Below, in pieces: positions 17,607 through 25,963 of a DNA stretch of 64,000 nt. The position numbers were made by a program, and so were the translations under genes. Within the stretch, counting starts at the first letter, position 1. Each line of letters begins with the position of its first letter. The stretch covers positions 4,774,001-4,838,000 of the forward strand of contig NZ_CP088952.1 in the NCBI RefSeq assembly GCF_021165955.1, given 5' to 3'. The notes beneath the pieces are model-generated. The model was not told where the DNA came from. It ran no database searches and worked only from the letters and a program-made list of their open reading frames with translations. The DNA comes from Massilia endophytica (GTDB lineage: Bacteria; Pseudomonadota; Gammaproteobacteria; Burkholderiales; Burkholderiaceae_D).

Positions 17607-18055
17607 ACTGGCGCCAGCGTACCCTCACCGTGCCCTCACCGGCGGCCCTGCTTTCGCGCCTTCCGCCCTATCCCGGGTCCTGGCTGTTCGCGCGCATGCT
17701 CAATGCAACGCTCGGGCCGCAACTGCCCGCCGACGTGCGCGCTGCGCTTGAAGCGAGGCGGCTGCGGCTGCGCATCGGCAATCTCGGCATCGCCTTCGAC
17801 GTGAGCTGGAAGGACAAGGGCTTCGCGCCGCTCCTCCCGGTGCCGCAGCCAGACCTCATCATCTCCGCCACGCTGCAGGACCTGTGGCTGCTCGCGAGGC
17901 GCGAGGAAGACCCGGACAGCCTGTTTTTCAGCCGCCGCCTCTGCCTGGAGGGGGATACGGAACTTGGCCTGCTGTTCAAGAACTGCATCGACGCCTTCGA
18001 CCTGGGCGCGTTCGACCTCTTCCTGCGCCGCCTGCCCTTCCTGCCGAAATCTTAG
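17603..18055 (+). CDS. ubiT: Anaerobic ubiquinone accessory protein UbiT (SCP2 lipid-binding domain)
   Basis: 150 residues with an SCP2 sterol-carrier-like fold (LRIGNLGIAFDVSWKDKGF, then PDLIISATLQDLWLLARREE and FFSRRLCLEGDTELGLLFKN). UbiT is thought to present hydrophobic ubiquinone intermediates during O2-independent synthesis. Start ATG 17603 overlaps the ubiV stop. The set ubiU-ubiV-ubiT is complete here, which supports the assignment more than the short sequence alone. Confidence 0.88.
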   Translation: MNWRQRTLTVPSPAALLSRLPPYPGSWLFARMLNATLGPQLPADVRAALEARRLRLRIGNLGIAFDVSWKDKGFAPLLPVPQPDLIISATLQDLWLLARREEDPDSLFFSRRLCLEGDTELGLLFKNCIDAFDLGAFDLFLRRLPFLPKS

Positions 18056-18143
18056 CCTGCTTTAAGGAATTTGCGGCGGGCTTCGCGGATAGTGAGGTGG
18101 TCTGGCGCCGCAGTGGCGGCCAGTATCACTGACCAGGACACGA

Positions 18144-20618
18144 ATGAACGCGAACGAAAAAATGTTGAACCGCTCCCTCCCGCCGCAGGAGCTGGCGGTG
18201 GACGTGCTGTGCGAGAAGTACGCAAAGGGCAGCGAGAACACGGTGGGCGCAGTGCAGGCGCGCGTGGCGCGCTCGCTGGCCCAGTACGAGAGCCCTGACC
18301 TGCGCGACGCCATGGAAGAACGCTTCCTGTGGGCGCAACTGCAGGGCTTCATTCCCGCGGGGCGCATCAACTCCGCCGTCGGCATGGGCATGAAGGCCAC
18401 GCTCATGAACTGCTTCGTGCAGCCGGTGGGCGACTCCGTGACGGGCTGGCACGACGGCCTGCCCGGCATTTACACCGCGGTGGCGGAAGCTGCCGAGACC
18501 ATGCGCCGGGGCGGCGGCGTGGGCTATGATTTCAGCCCCATCCGGCCCTGCGGCAGCAAGGTCAAGGGAACGCATTCGCGCGCCTCCGGGCCGGTCTCCT
18601 ATATGGAGGTTTTCGACGCCTCGTGCAAGACGGTGGAATCGGCCGGCGCCCGCCGTGGCGCCCAGATGGGCGTGCTGCGCATCGACCATCCGGATATCGA
18701 GCGCTTCATCGCGGCCAAGCACAAAGGCGCCTTCACCAACTTCAACCTCTCGGTAGCCGTGACCGACAGTTTCATGCAGGCGCTTGAGGCCGGACAGAGC
18801 TTCGACCTGGTGCATGCGGCCGAACCGGCGGACGACCAGATCGCGGCGGGCGCTTACCAGCGGCCGGACGGCGTCTGGGTCTACCGCACGCTCGACGCCG
18901 CCGCGCTCTGGCACGCCGTAATGACCTCCACCTACGATCACGCCGAGCCGGGGGTACTCTTCATCGACCGCATCAACGCTGAAAACAACCTGTACTACGC
19001 CGAACGCCTGTGCGCCACCAATCCCTGCGGCGAGCAGCCCCTGCCTCCTTACGGCTGCTGCGACCTGGGCTCGGTGGACCTCACCCGCTTCGTCGAGCGG
19101 CCCTTCAGCAGCGACCCAGGTTTCGACTTCGCGCGCATGCGCGAAGTGGTGTCCATCGGCGTGCGCATGCTGGACCTGGCGCTGGACGCCACCGAATGGC
19201 CGCTGCCGCAGCAGGCGGACGAAGGCCGCGCCAAGCGCCGGATCGGGCTGGGCTTCCTCGGCCTGGGCAGCGCCCTTGTAATGCTCGGCATCCCCTATAA
19301 CAGCGAGGAGGGGCGAACCATGGCGGCGCGCATCGCCGAACAGCTGCGCGATGCTGCGTACGCGGCCTCCATCGACCTCGCGCGGGAGAAGGGCGCTTTT
19401 CCCCTGTTCGATGCAGCGGCCTATCTTGAGGGCCAGTTCGTGTCGCGCCTGCCGGAGGATCTGCGGGCGCAGATCGCGGAACACGGCATCCGCAACTCCC
19501 ACCTGCTTTCCATTGCTCCCACGGGCACCATCACGCTAGCCTTCGCGGACAATGCATCGAACGGCATCGAACCCGCCTTCTCCTGGGTCTACCAGCGCAA
19601 GAAGCGCATGCCGGACGGCAGTACCCGCAGCTACGAGGTGGCGGACCACGCGTGGCGCCTGTACCGCCACCTCGGCCACGACGTGAGCGACGACGCGAAG
19701 CTGCCGCCGCAATTCGTCACCGCTCTCCAGATGAGCGCCCGCGACCACCTTGGCATGATGCAGGCGGTGCAGCCCTTTATCGATACGGCCATCTCCAAGA
19801 CGGTCAACGTGCCGGCCGACTACCCGTACGAGGACTTCAAGGACCTGTACCGCGACGCCTGGCGCGCAGGCCTCAAGGGACTGGCGACCTACCGCCCCAA
19901 TCCAGGCCTGGACAGTGTGCTGAGCGTGGCTCCCGTCGTGCAGGCGGCCGCGCTGCCGGACGAGGACCCCCTTCGCAAACGTTTCGACAGCCGGCCGCCG
20001 GGCGAACTGGAATCGGTCACGTGCAAGATCCGCTACACCACGCAGGAAGGCACGAAGGCCGCCTACCTCACGGTGAGCTTTATCCGCGCCGAAGGCCGCC
20101 TGGGAGGCCAGCCCGTGGTGATCGAGCGCCCCTTCGAGTTCTTCATGCCCGCCAACCAGCGCAGCGACGGGCAGCAGTGGATCAATTCCACCATGCGCCT
20201 GCTGTCCCTGGCGGCACGCGCAGGAAGTTCGATAGCGAAAGCCCTGGCGGACATGCGCGAGGTGGTATGGGAAAAAGGGCCCGTCCGCTGCGGAAGTCTT
20301 ACCAGGGAAGACGGCGCCGAGGTGCCGGTATACCACGACTCCGAGGTGGCGGCGATCGCTTTCATGCTGCAGCAGATCCTGATACGGCGCGGCTTCCTGG
20401 ACCGCTACGGCAACCAGGTGCCGGTGGCCGACCTCGCACGCCGGCTGGCGGCCATGGATGCCGCTGGACCGCCGGCTCCGCCGCCGCTGGCATCCATGGC
20501 CATGCCGCCAGCGCCGAACGCGGGACGCAAGTGCCCTGAATGCGGCGCCTATGCCCTGCGCAAGGTGGACGGCTGCAGCCATTGCGCCGAGTGTCACTAC
20601 ATCGGCAGTTGCGGCTGA
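18144..20618 (+). CDS. nrdJ: Adenosylcobalamin-dependent (class II) ribonucleotide reductase
   Basis: 824 residues. The catalytic barrel shows the C-x-x-N-x-C-like segments of class II enzymes, including NPCGEQPLPPYGCCDLG with the active-site Cys at 295, and SIAPTGTITLAFADNASNGI for substrate binding. The C-terminus ends in a small zinc-ribbon-like tail (KCPECGAYALRK, CSHCAECH). Class II enzymes need B12 and no oxygen, so they make dNTPs with or without air. Only 88 bp separates it from ubiT, and no B12 riboswitch is evident there. Placement beside ubiUVT and hemN fits an anaerobic-growth block. Confidence 0.9.
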   Translation: MNANEKMLNRSLPPQELAVDVLCEKYAKGSENTVGAVQARVARSLAQYESPDLRDAMEERFLWAQLQGFIPAGRINSAVGMGMKATLMNCFVQPVGDSVTGWHDGLPGIYTAVAEAAETMRRGGGVGYDFSPIRPCGSKVKGTHSRASGPVSYMEVFDASCKTVESAGARRGAQMGVLRIDHPDIERFIAAKHKGAFTNFNLSVAVTDSFMQALEAGQSFDLVHAAEPADDQIAAGAYQRPDGVWVYRTLDAAALWHAVMTSTYDHAEPGVLFIDRINAENNLYYAERLCATNPCGEQPLPPYGCCDLGSVDLTRFVERPFSSDPGFDFARMREVVSIGVRMLDLALDATEWPLPQQADEGRAKRRIGLGFLGLGSALVMLGIPYNSEEGRTMAARIAEQLRDAAYAASIDLAREKGAFPLFDAAAYLEGQFVSRLPEDLRAQIAEHGIRNSHLLSIAPTGTITLAFADNASNGIEPAFSWVYQRKKRMPDGSTRSYEVADHAWRLYRHLGHDVSDDAKLPPQFVTALQMSARDHLGMMQAVQPFIDTAISKTVNVPADYPYEDFKDLYRDAWRAGLKGLATYRPNPGLDSVLSVAPVVQAAALPDEDPLRKRFDSRPPGELESVTCKIRYTTQEGTKAAYLTVSFIRAEGRLGGQPVVIERPFEFFMPANQRSDGQQWINSTMRLLSLAARAGSSIAKALADMREVVWEKGPVRCGSLTREDGAEVPVYHDSEVAAIAFMLQQILIRRGFLDRYGNQVPVADLARRLAAMDAAGPPAPPPLASMAMPPAPNAGRKCPECGAYALRKVDGCSHCAECHYIGSCG

Positions 20619-20643
20619 AAAAAAGCCCGGCTGCCAGCCGGGC
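20618..20643 (-). terminator. Rho-independent terminator downstream of the cytochrome c gene
   Basis: A perfect 8-bp stem (GCCCGGCT at 20625-20632 with AGCCGGGC at 20636-20643, 3-base loop) is followed on the minus strand by seven T's. It ends the minus-strand cytochrome c transcript. It also overlaps the nrdJ stop, so it may act on read-through from that side without a T run. Confidence 0.85.
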
Positions 20644-20663
20644 CTCGTTCTGGCGTCTTGCGC

Positions 20664-20972
20664 TTACTGCTGCGCCAGAACCCATTTGGCGAGCGTCTGG
20701 GCCTCGGCCTGGCTCACTCCATTCGCGGGCATCGCGATGGGGCCCCAGGCGCCGGTGCTCCCCTTGGTGATGCTGGCGACCAGTTTGGCCTCTGCATCCT
20801 TTTGTCCCTTGTACTTGGCCGCCACGTCGCGGAAGGCCGGACCCAGCACCTTCTTGTCGATTGCATGGCAGCCAAGGCAGTTCTTGGACTTCGCGAGGTC
20901 CGCGCTGGCGCGCGCCTGGCCGCTCATGGCGATGCTTGCGCAGGCGAGTAAAACGAATACTACGGTCTTCAT
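20664..20972 (-). CDS. Class I cytochrome c, periplasmic
   Basis: 102 residues from ATG 20972; an ORF start at 20984 adds four residues before the signal peptide. Signal MKTVVFVLLACASIAMSGQA, then one heme site Cys32-x-x-Cys35-His36 (CLGCH) and a distal Met in GPIAMPAN. The size and motifs match c551/c552-type electron carriers. Placed 90 bp after hemN on the same strand, it could carry electrons to NirK or to the cbb3 oxidase; a specific partner cannot be named. A strong terminator follows. Confidence 0.88.
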   Translation of the reverse strand: MKTVVFVLLACASIAMSGQARASADLAKSKNCLGCHAIDKKVLGPAFRDVAAKYKGQKDAEAKLVASITKGSTGAWGPIAMPANGVSQAEAQTLAKWVLAQQ

Positions 20973-21062
20973 ATCATCTCCCATAAAACCGCGAAGGCGG
21001 CGAAATCATTGTAGAACGGGCCTGCCCCCGCCGCGCTTGAACTGCCTTAAGAATGCGGTCTC

Positions 21063-22481
21063 TCATATCGTCTTCGAGTAGCGCATGCGCTGCAGCGGAA
21101 TGTGGTTGGGAGAGCCGAAGTACTTGTCGAACACCATGCACAGGTTGCGTACCAGCAGGCGGCCCTTCGGCGTAACCAGGAGGGAGGTCTCCGACAGCTC
21201 GAGCAGCCCGTCGCGCTCGAAGCCGCGCAGGCGTTCCAGCTCCTTCGCGAAGCAGGCATTGAAGCCGATGCCGTGCGCGTTCTCGACGGAGGGGATATGC
21301 AGGCTGAAGTCGCACATCAGGCGGCCGATCACGTCGCGCCGCAGAACGTCGTCGGGCGAGAGCTCGATGCCGCGCGCCACCGGCAGATGGCCCGCATCCA
21401 GGGCGGCGTAGTAGCGCTCGAGCGACTTCTCGTTCTGGCAGTAGGATTCGCCCACAGCGCTGATGGCCGACACGCCGCAGGACACCATGTCCGTGTCCGC
21501 ATGCGTGGAATAGCCCTGGAAATTCCGGTGCAGCTGCCCGCTGCGCTGGGCGATGGCCAGTTCGTCGTCCGGCTTCGCGAAATGGTCCATGCCGATGTAG
21601 ACATAGCCTGCTGCGGTCAGGCGTTCGATGCACAGCCCCAGCATGGCCAGCTTGTCCTGGTCCGAAGGCAGGTCCGATTCCACGATCAGGCGCTGCGACT
21701 TGAACAGCTGCGGCATGTGCGCGTAGTTGTAGATGGAGATGCGGTCCGGGCTGGCCGCCACCACCTTTGCCAGGGTCTGGGCCATGGTGGCCAGGGTCTG
21801 CTTCGGCAGGCCGTAAATGAGGTCGATGCTAATGGAACGGAAACCGGCGCCCCTGGCGGCGGCGATGGCGTCCAGCGTCAGCGCTTCCGGCTGGATGCGG
21901 TTGACGGCCTTCTGCACCTCGGGGTCGAAGTCCTGCACCCCAAGGCTGATCCGGTTGAAACCCTGGCGGCGCAGCGAACGGATCCTGTCCGGGTCCACCG
22001 TGCGCGGGTCGATCTCGATGGAGTACTCCCCGCTGATGTCGTCGGCGAAGCTGAAGCTGGCGCGCAGGTGAGTCATGAGCTGCTCCATCTGCGCGTCGGA
22101 AAGATAGGTGGGGGTGCCGCCACCCAGGTGCAGCTGCTCCACGCGCTGGCCGTCCCCCAGCAGGGCTGCCTGCATGCTGATCTCCCGCATCAGATAGCCA
22201 AGATAGACGGCCGCCTTGCCATGCTCCTTCGTGATGATCTTGTTGCATGCGCAGTAGTAGCAGAGCGACTCGCAGAACGGAATATGAAGGTAGAGGGAGA
22301 GCGGCAGGCGCTGCCCGCCACCTTTCAGGCGGTTCACCACGGCGGCGTACTCCGCGTGGCCGTAACCGGCGCGGAAACGGTCGGCTGTGGGGTAGGAGGT
22401 ATAGCGGGGCCCCTGCTGGCTCATTTTGGCTATCAGCGCCGCGTCGAAATGGACGGCTGGCGCCGTGGCAGTGTCATTCAT
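21063..22481 (-). CDS. hemN: Oxygen-independent coproporphyrinogen III oxidase
   Basis: 472-residue radical-SAM enzyme. The CX3CX2C cluster motif is Cys70, Cys74 and Cys77 (PFCESLCYYCACNK), followed by GGGTPTYLSDAQM and the HemN C-terminal domain. It converts coproporphyrinogen III to protoporphyrinogen IX without oxygen in heme synthesis. A second copy lies at 54047-55486. An NsrR-like dyad sits 16 bp upstream of its ATG, and norB diverges from the same 208-bp intergenic region, linking heme supply to nitrogen-oxide stress. Confidence 0.95.
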   Translation of the reverse strand: MNDTATAPAVHFDAALIAKMSQQGPRYTSYPTADRFRAGYGHAEYAAVVNRLKGGGQRLPLSLYLHIPFCESLCYYCACNKIITKEHGKAAVYLGYLMREISMQAALLGDGQRVEQLHLGGGTPTYLSDAQMEQLMTHLRASFSFADDISGEYSIEIDPRTVDPDRIRSLRRQGFNRISLGVQDFDPEVQKAVNRIQPEALTLDAIAAARGAGFRSISIDLIYGLPKQTLATMAQTLAKVVAASPDRISIYNYAHMPQLFKSQRLIVESDLPSDQDKLAMLGLCIERLTAAGYVYIGMDHFAKPDDELAIAQRSGQLHRNFQGYSTHADTDMVSCGVSAISAVGESYCQNEKSLERYYAALDAGHLPVARGIELSPDDVLRRDVIGRLMCDFSLHIPSVENAHGIGFNACFAKELERLRGFERDGLLELSETSLLVTPKGRLLVRNLCMVFDKYFGSPNHIPLQRMRYSKTI

Positions 22482-22496
22482 TTTCCAATCCTCTTT

Positions 22497-22519
22497 AACA
22501 TGTATTGTAAATCCATGTT
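22497..22519. promoter_or_regulatory. NsrR-like operator upstream of hemN
   Basis: A 23-bp dyad, AACATG ... CATGTT, whose arms extend to 8 bp (TTAACATG-N11-CATGTTAA at 22495-22521). It matches the published NsrR consensus AAGATGYA-N7-TRCATCTT at most defined positions by my count. It lies 16 bp before the hemN ATG. An NsrR gene is 3 kb away, so nitric-oxide derepression of hemN is the simplest reading. Confidence 0.6.
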
Positions 22520-22592
22520 AATGGCCGATTCCGCTGGCCGCAAGACGGCACGGAGCATCGAAAAGCGAAAAACCTAACCTGGATCAATTTTA

Positions 22593-22615
22593 AACATACA
22601 TTCGCTTTGCATCTT
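22593..22615. promoter_or_regulatory. NsrR-like operator upstream of norB (copy 1)
   Basis: AACATACA-N7-TGCATCTT on the plus strand, the 8+7+8 layout of NsrR sites. It lies 75 bp before the norB ATG. A second copy begins 27 bp downstream in the same orientation, and the same half-site pair appears before nirK. Confidence 0.65.
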
Positions 22616-22619
22616 AAAA

Positions 22620-22642
22620 AACATACCCATAGAATGCATCTT
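22620..22642. promoter_or_regulatory. NsrR-like operator upstream of norB (copy 2)
   Basis: AACATACC-N7-TGCATCTT, tandem to the copy 27 bp upstream. The right half is identical to that copy and the left half differs by one base. It sits 48 bp before the norB start, a good position for repression. Confidence 0.6.
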
Positions 22643-22689
22643 ATCGCTTCACCCGTACCACCCATAACATCATCAATAAGGAAACTGTC

Positions 22690-24966
22690 ATGCACGCCAC
22701 GCGCAAACTATGGACATGGCTGGCCGTCATCTGTGTGCTTTCGTTCGCCGCCCTTGGCTGGGTTGGCCGCGAAATCTACCTGGCGGCGCCGCCGATACCG
22801 ACGCAGGTCCGTACCCCCAACGGGGACGTCATCTTCTCGAAGGCCCACATCCAGGGCGGCCAGCAGGCCTGGCTGGCCGCCGGCGGCCAGCAGCTCGGCT
22901 CCGTATGGGGCCACGGCAGCTACCTGGCTCCCGACTGGTCCGCCGACTGGCTGCACCGCGAGGCGCTCGCCCTGCAGGACCTCTTCGCGCAGCGCGAATA
23001 CCGCAGCAGCTACTCCGCATTGCACGAGCAGGACAAGGGCCGGGTGGACGTGCTGGTGAAGAACGAGCTGCGCACCAACACCTATGACGCCAAATCGGAC
23101 ACGCTGGTGCTCTCTCCCATCCGGGCGGAAGCCGTGCGCCTGACCGCGCAGCACTTCGATGAGCTGTTCGGCAACGCCAGCGCCCTCGACGCCCTGCGCG
23201 AACAGTACGCCATGACGCCAAACGCCCTGCCCAACGCGGAAGACCGCAAGGCCCTGAGCGGCTTCTTCTTCTGGACGGCATGGTCCGCAGCGGCCGACCG
23301 TCCCGGCGAAACGGGCCTGTCCTACACCAGCAACTGGCCGCACGAGCCTCTCGTGGGCAATACCCCGACCGCGGGCGCGGGCATCTGGTCCATCGCCAGC
23401 GTGATCCTCATGATCGGCGCCATCGCGGGCATGATCTTCTTCCACTCGATGCACAAGGAAGAGGATGATCCGGTCCCGCCCAAGAACGATCCCCTGTTCA
23501 ACCTGAAGCCGACGGCCTCGATGAAGGCCACGCGCAAATACTTCTTCGTGGTGGCCGCCCTGATCCTGGCCCAGGTCGGAATGGGCGTGATCACCGCCCA
23601 CTATGCCGTGGAAGGCAGCAGCTTCTTCGGCATCCCGTTGGCCGACATACTGCCCTTCACCGTGAGCCGCACCATCCATACCCAGTTCGCCGTGCTGTGG
23701 ATCGCCACCGCCTGGCTGGCAACGGGCCTGTACATCGCACCAGCCATCTCCGGCCATGAGCCGAAGTACCAGGCGCTGGGCGTCAACCTGCTGTTCTACG
23801 CCCTGCTGTTCATTGTCGCCGGCTCCACCCTGTTCGGCTGGCTGGGCACCCTGCAGCGCCAGGGCAGCGACTTCGCGTTCTGGATCGGCAACCAGGGCCT
23901 GGAATTCACCAGCATGGGCCGCGTGTGGCAGATCCTGCTCTTCGTGGGCCTGCTGTTCTGGGCGACCTTGCTGGGCCGCGGCCTGTGGCCCGCGCTCAAA
24001 AAGCCTTCGGAAAGCCGCGGCCTGATCGCCATGGTCTTCCTGGCTGCGCTGTGCATCGGCGGCTTCTACGCCACCTCCCTGACCTGGGGCACGCATACCC
24101 ACTACTCCCTGGTGGAATACTGGCGCTGGTGGCTGGTCCACCTGTGGGTGGAAGGCTTCTTCGAAGTGTTCGCCACCGCCGTCATCGCCCTGCTGTTCTC
24201 CCGCCTGGGCCTGATCCGCGCCGCGGCAGCGAACAGCGCCATCGTCCTGGAAACCATCGTCTTCCTCTTTGGCGGCATCCTGGGCACCCTGCACCACCTC
24301 TACTTCACCGGCACGCCAACCTCGGTGATCGCCATCGGCTCCATGTTCTCGGCGCTGGAAGTGGTGCCCCTGTCGATCATCGGCATCGAAGCCTACCGCA
24401 ACTACAAGCGTTCGCAGGCCGCGCCATGGGTGCAGAGCTACAAGTGGGCCATCCTGTGCTTCATCGCTGTAGGCTTCTGGAACACGGTGGGCGCGGGCCT
24501 CCTGGGCTTCTCGATCAACACCCCTATCGCGCTGTACTACATGCAGGGCATGAACATGACGGCCGCGCACGGCCACGCAGCCCTGTTCGGCGTGTACGGC
24601 ATGCTCGGCATCGGCCTGATGCTCTTCTGCCTGCGCGGCCTGTCCGACCGCCTGGCCTGGTCCGACGCGGCCCTGCGTCCGATGTTCTGGCTGCTCAATA
24701 TCGGCCTGGCCATGATGGTCTTCATGTCGCTCGTCCCGGCGGGTATCTACCAGGCATGGGCCAGCATAAGCCGCGGCGTGTGGTTCGCCCGCTCGCCTGA
24801 AGTTGTGCACTCCAGCTTCATGGAAAACATGGTGTGGCTGCGTGTTCCGGGCGACGTCGTGTTCTCGGTGGGCGTCCTGTTCCTGCTGCTGTTCATGTGG
24901 CGTCTCGTGTTCCAGAAGCGCGCCGAACGCAAGCTCGCGGCCAGCGCCGAAGCGGCTGTCAAGTAA
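22690..24966 (+). CDS. norB: Quinol-dependent nitric oxide reductase (qNOR)
   Basis: 758 residues, the length of single-subunit qNOR rather than the ~450-residue cNOR catalytic subunit; no norC gene is present. The N-terminal ~200-residue periplasmic extension (KAHIQGGQQAWLAAGG) replaces NorC. About 14 membrane helices follow, with heme/FeB histidines in THTHYSLVEYWRWW, GTLHHLYFTG and AAHGHAALFGVYG. Reaction: 2 NO to N2O with electrons from quinol, in the inner membrane. Two NsrR-like sites precede it, and DUF2249 and nsrR follow after a stable stem-loop. Confidence 0.95.
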   Translation: MHATRKLWTWLAVICVLSFAALGWVGREIYLAAPPIPTQVRTPNGDVIFSKAHIQGGQQAWLAAGGQQLGSVWGHGSYLAPDWSADWLHREALALQDLFAQREYRSSYSALHEQDKGRVDVLVKNELRTNTYDAKSDTLVLSPIRAEAVRLTAQHFDELFGNASALDALREQYAMTPNALPNAEDRKALSGFFFWTAWSAAADRPGETGLSYTSNWPHEPLVGNTPTAGAGIWSIASVILMIGAIAGMIFFHSMHKEEDDPVPPKNDPLFNLKPTASMKATRKYFFVVAALILAQVGMGVITAHYAVEGSSFFGIPLADILPFTVSRTIHTQFAVLWIATAWLATGLYIAPAISGHEPKYQALGVNLLFYALLFIVAGSTLFGWLGTLQRQGSDFAFWIGNQGLEFTSMGRVWQILLFVGLLFWATLLGRGLWPALKKPSESRGLIAMVFLAALCIGGFYATSLTWGTHTHYSLVEYWRWWLVHLWVEGFFEVFATAVIALLFSRLGLIRAAAANSAIVLETIVFLFGGILGTLHHLYFTGTPTSVIAIGSMFSALEVVPLSIIGIEAYRNYKRSQAAPWVQSYKWAILCFIAVGFWNTVGAGLLGFSINTPIALYYMQGMNMTAAHGHAALFGVYGMLGIGLMLFCLRGLSDRLAWSDAALRPMFWLLNIGLAMMVFMSLVPAGIYQAWASISRGVWFARSPEVVHSSFMENMVWLRVPGDVVFSVGVLFLLLFMWRLVFQKRAERKLAASAEAAVK

Positions 24967-24972
24967 ACCCCG

Positions 24973-24999
24973 GCCGGCTGCGCCATCGGCGCAGCCGGC
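24973..24999 (+). other. Stable intercistronic stem-loop between norB and DUF2249
   Basis: A perfect 12-bp GC-rich stem, GCCGGCTGCGCC paired with GGCGCAGCCGGC, with a 3-base loop, starts 6 bp after the norB stop. No T run follows, so it is not a standard terminator. It could protect norB mRNA from 3' decay or reduce read-through into the downstream genes. Confidence 0.7.
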
Positions 25000-25020
25000 A
25001 GTATCCACAAGGAGAACACC

Positions 25021-25284
25021 ATGCCACATGACTGCTCCACGCCCCAGGCCCCTGGCGGCGTCTATACCTTCGATGCGCGTGGCGTTGCACGCCGCTTCCG
25101 TCACGCCGCAATCTTCGGCGCCCTCGAATCGCTGTATGCGGGCGAGACCATGCGCTTTTACAACGACCACGATCCCCTGCCGCTGATGCACCAGCTGGCG
25201 CAGCACTTCGGCGCCCGCCTGAAGGCCGCCTATGTGGCGCGCGTTCCCGGGGAAGTGGTGATCGACTTCAAGCTTGTCAGTTGA
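25021..25284 (+). CDS. DUF2249 domain protein
   Basis: 87 residues matching the DUF2249 family, small TusA-like-fold proteins that recur in nitric-oxide gene clusters. Recognisable features are FDARGVARRFRHAAIFGALE near the start, an HDPLPLMHQL metal-like segment and an aliphatic final strand (GEVVIDFKLV). Biochemical role unknown. It is preceded by AAGGAG and lies between norB and nsrR, so it is probably co-transcribed with both. Confidence 0.82.
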   Translation: MPHDCSTPQAPGGVYTFDARGVARRFRHAAIFGALESLYAGETMRFYNDHDPLPLMHQLAQHFGARLKAAYVARVPGEVVIDFKLVS

Positions 25285-25305
25285 GCCAGACCGGCCGGGA
25301 TTGCC

Positions 25306-25809
25306 ATGCGCCTCACCGACTACACCGACTACGCCTTGCGGGTGCTCATGCATCTGGGCAGTCATCCCGGGCAGACGATCACGATTCGCGAGATCGCCAC
25401 CGTCCACGGCATCTCGCACAACCACCTGAGCAAAATTGTCTATCACCTGGGACAGCTCGGCGTGCTGACCACCCTGCGCGGCCGCGCGGGCGGAATCCAG
25501 CTGGCGCGCCCGCCGGAGCAGATTATGCTCGGCGACGTCATCCGCCTGACGGAGCCCGATTTCCAGATGGTCGAATGCTTCTCCGAGCGCGACAACACCT
25601 GCATTCTCGCCGGGCGCTGCAAGCTGCGCGACCTGCTGGCCAAGGCCACCTTCGCCTATCTTGAGCGGCTCGACCAGGTGCCCCTGTCGGCGCTGCTCTC
25701 ACCCTGTTCTTCGATTGCCAAGCCCCATGCCACAGCCAAACGACCTGCCCGAACTGTTCCTCGACCTGCGCGGCCTGTTTCCGCCCGAGCCGATGGAACG
25801 CGTACTTGA
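25306..25809 (+). CDS. nsrR: NsrR-like Rrf2-family nitric-oxide-sensing repressor
   Basis: 167 residues. An Rrf2 winged helix fills the first 80 residues (ITIREIATVHGISHNHLSKIV). Three cysteines, Cys91, Cys99 and Cys105, match the NsrR iron-sulfur ligands. NO destroys the cluster and relieves repression in characterised NsrR proteins. The C-terminal ~25 residues are Arg/Pro-rich and overlap the next gene by 83 bp in another frame, so the true tail could be atypical. Expected targets are the NsrR-like dyads before norB, hemN, nirK and nnrS. Confidence 0.85.
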   Translation: MRLTDYTDYALRVLMHLGSHPGQTITIREIATVHGISHNHLSKIVYHLGQLGVLTTLRGRAGGIQLARPPEQIMLGDVIRLTEPDFQMVECFSERDNTCILAGRCKLRDLLAKATFAYLERLDQVPLSALLSPCSSIAKPHATAKRPARTVPRPARPVSARADGTRT

Positions 25810-25963
25810 TGCCCTGACTGCCCTGCGCACCGGCCAGCGGATACGCATGCTGATCGAGCGCGAGCCCCATCCGCTGTTCCGCATCCTGGACAACAACGGC
25901 TATGCCTACAGCTGCGCCGAGGTGGAGCCCGGCCTGTATCAGGTTGTGATCCGGGAGAAGTGA
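25727..25963 (+). CDS. DUF2249 domain protein (second copy)
   Basis: 78 residues from ATG 25727. DUF2249 features are LDLRGLFPPEPMERVLDALT, IEREPHPLFRILDNNGY and YQVVIREK, a better fit to the family than the first copy at 25021. It overlaps the nsrR 3' end by 83 bp and its stop overlaps the next gene (TGATG at 25961-25965). Its function is unknown, but the tight packing ties it to the NO-response operon. Confidence 0.82.
   Translation: MPQPNDLPELFLDLRGLFPPEPMERVLDALTALRTGQRIRMLIEREPHPLFRILDNNGYAYSCAEVEPGLYQVVIREK

Noticed and set aside
22577..22590. Possible FNR box before hemN/norB (ATCAA half-site)
   Set aside because: The other half does not match TTGAT; only half the site is present.
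22708..25446. 912-residue frame antisense to norB and DUF2249
   Set aside because: Shadow frame; norB strand has complete qNOR motifs.
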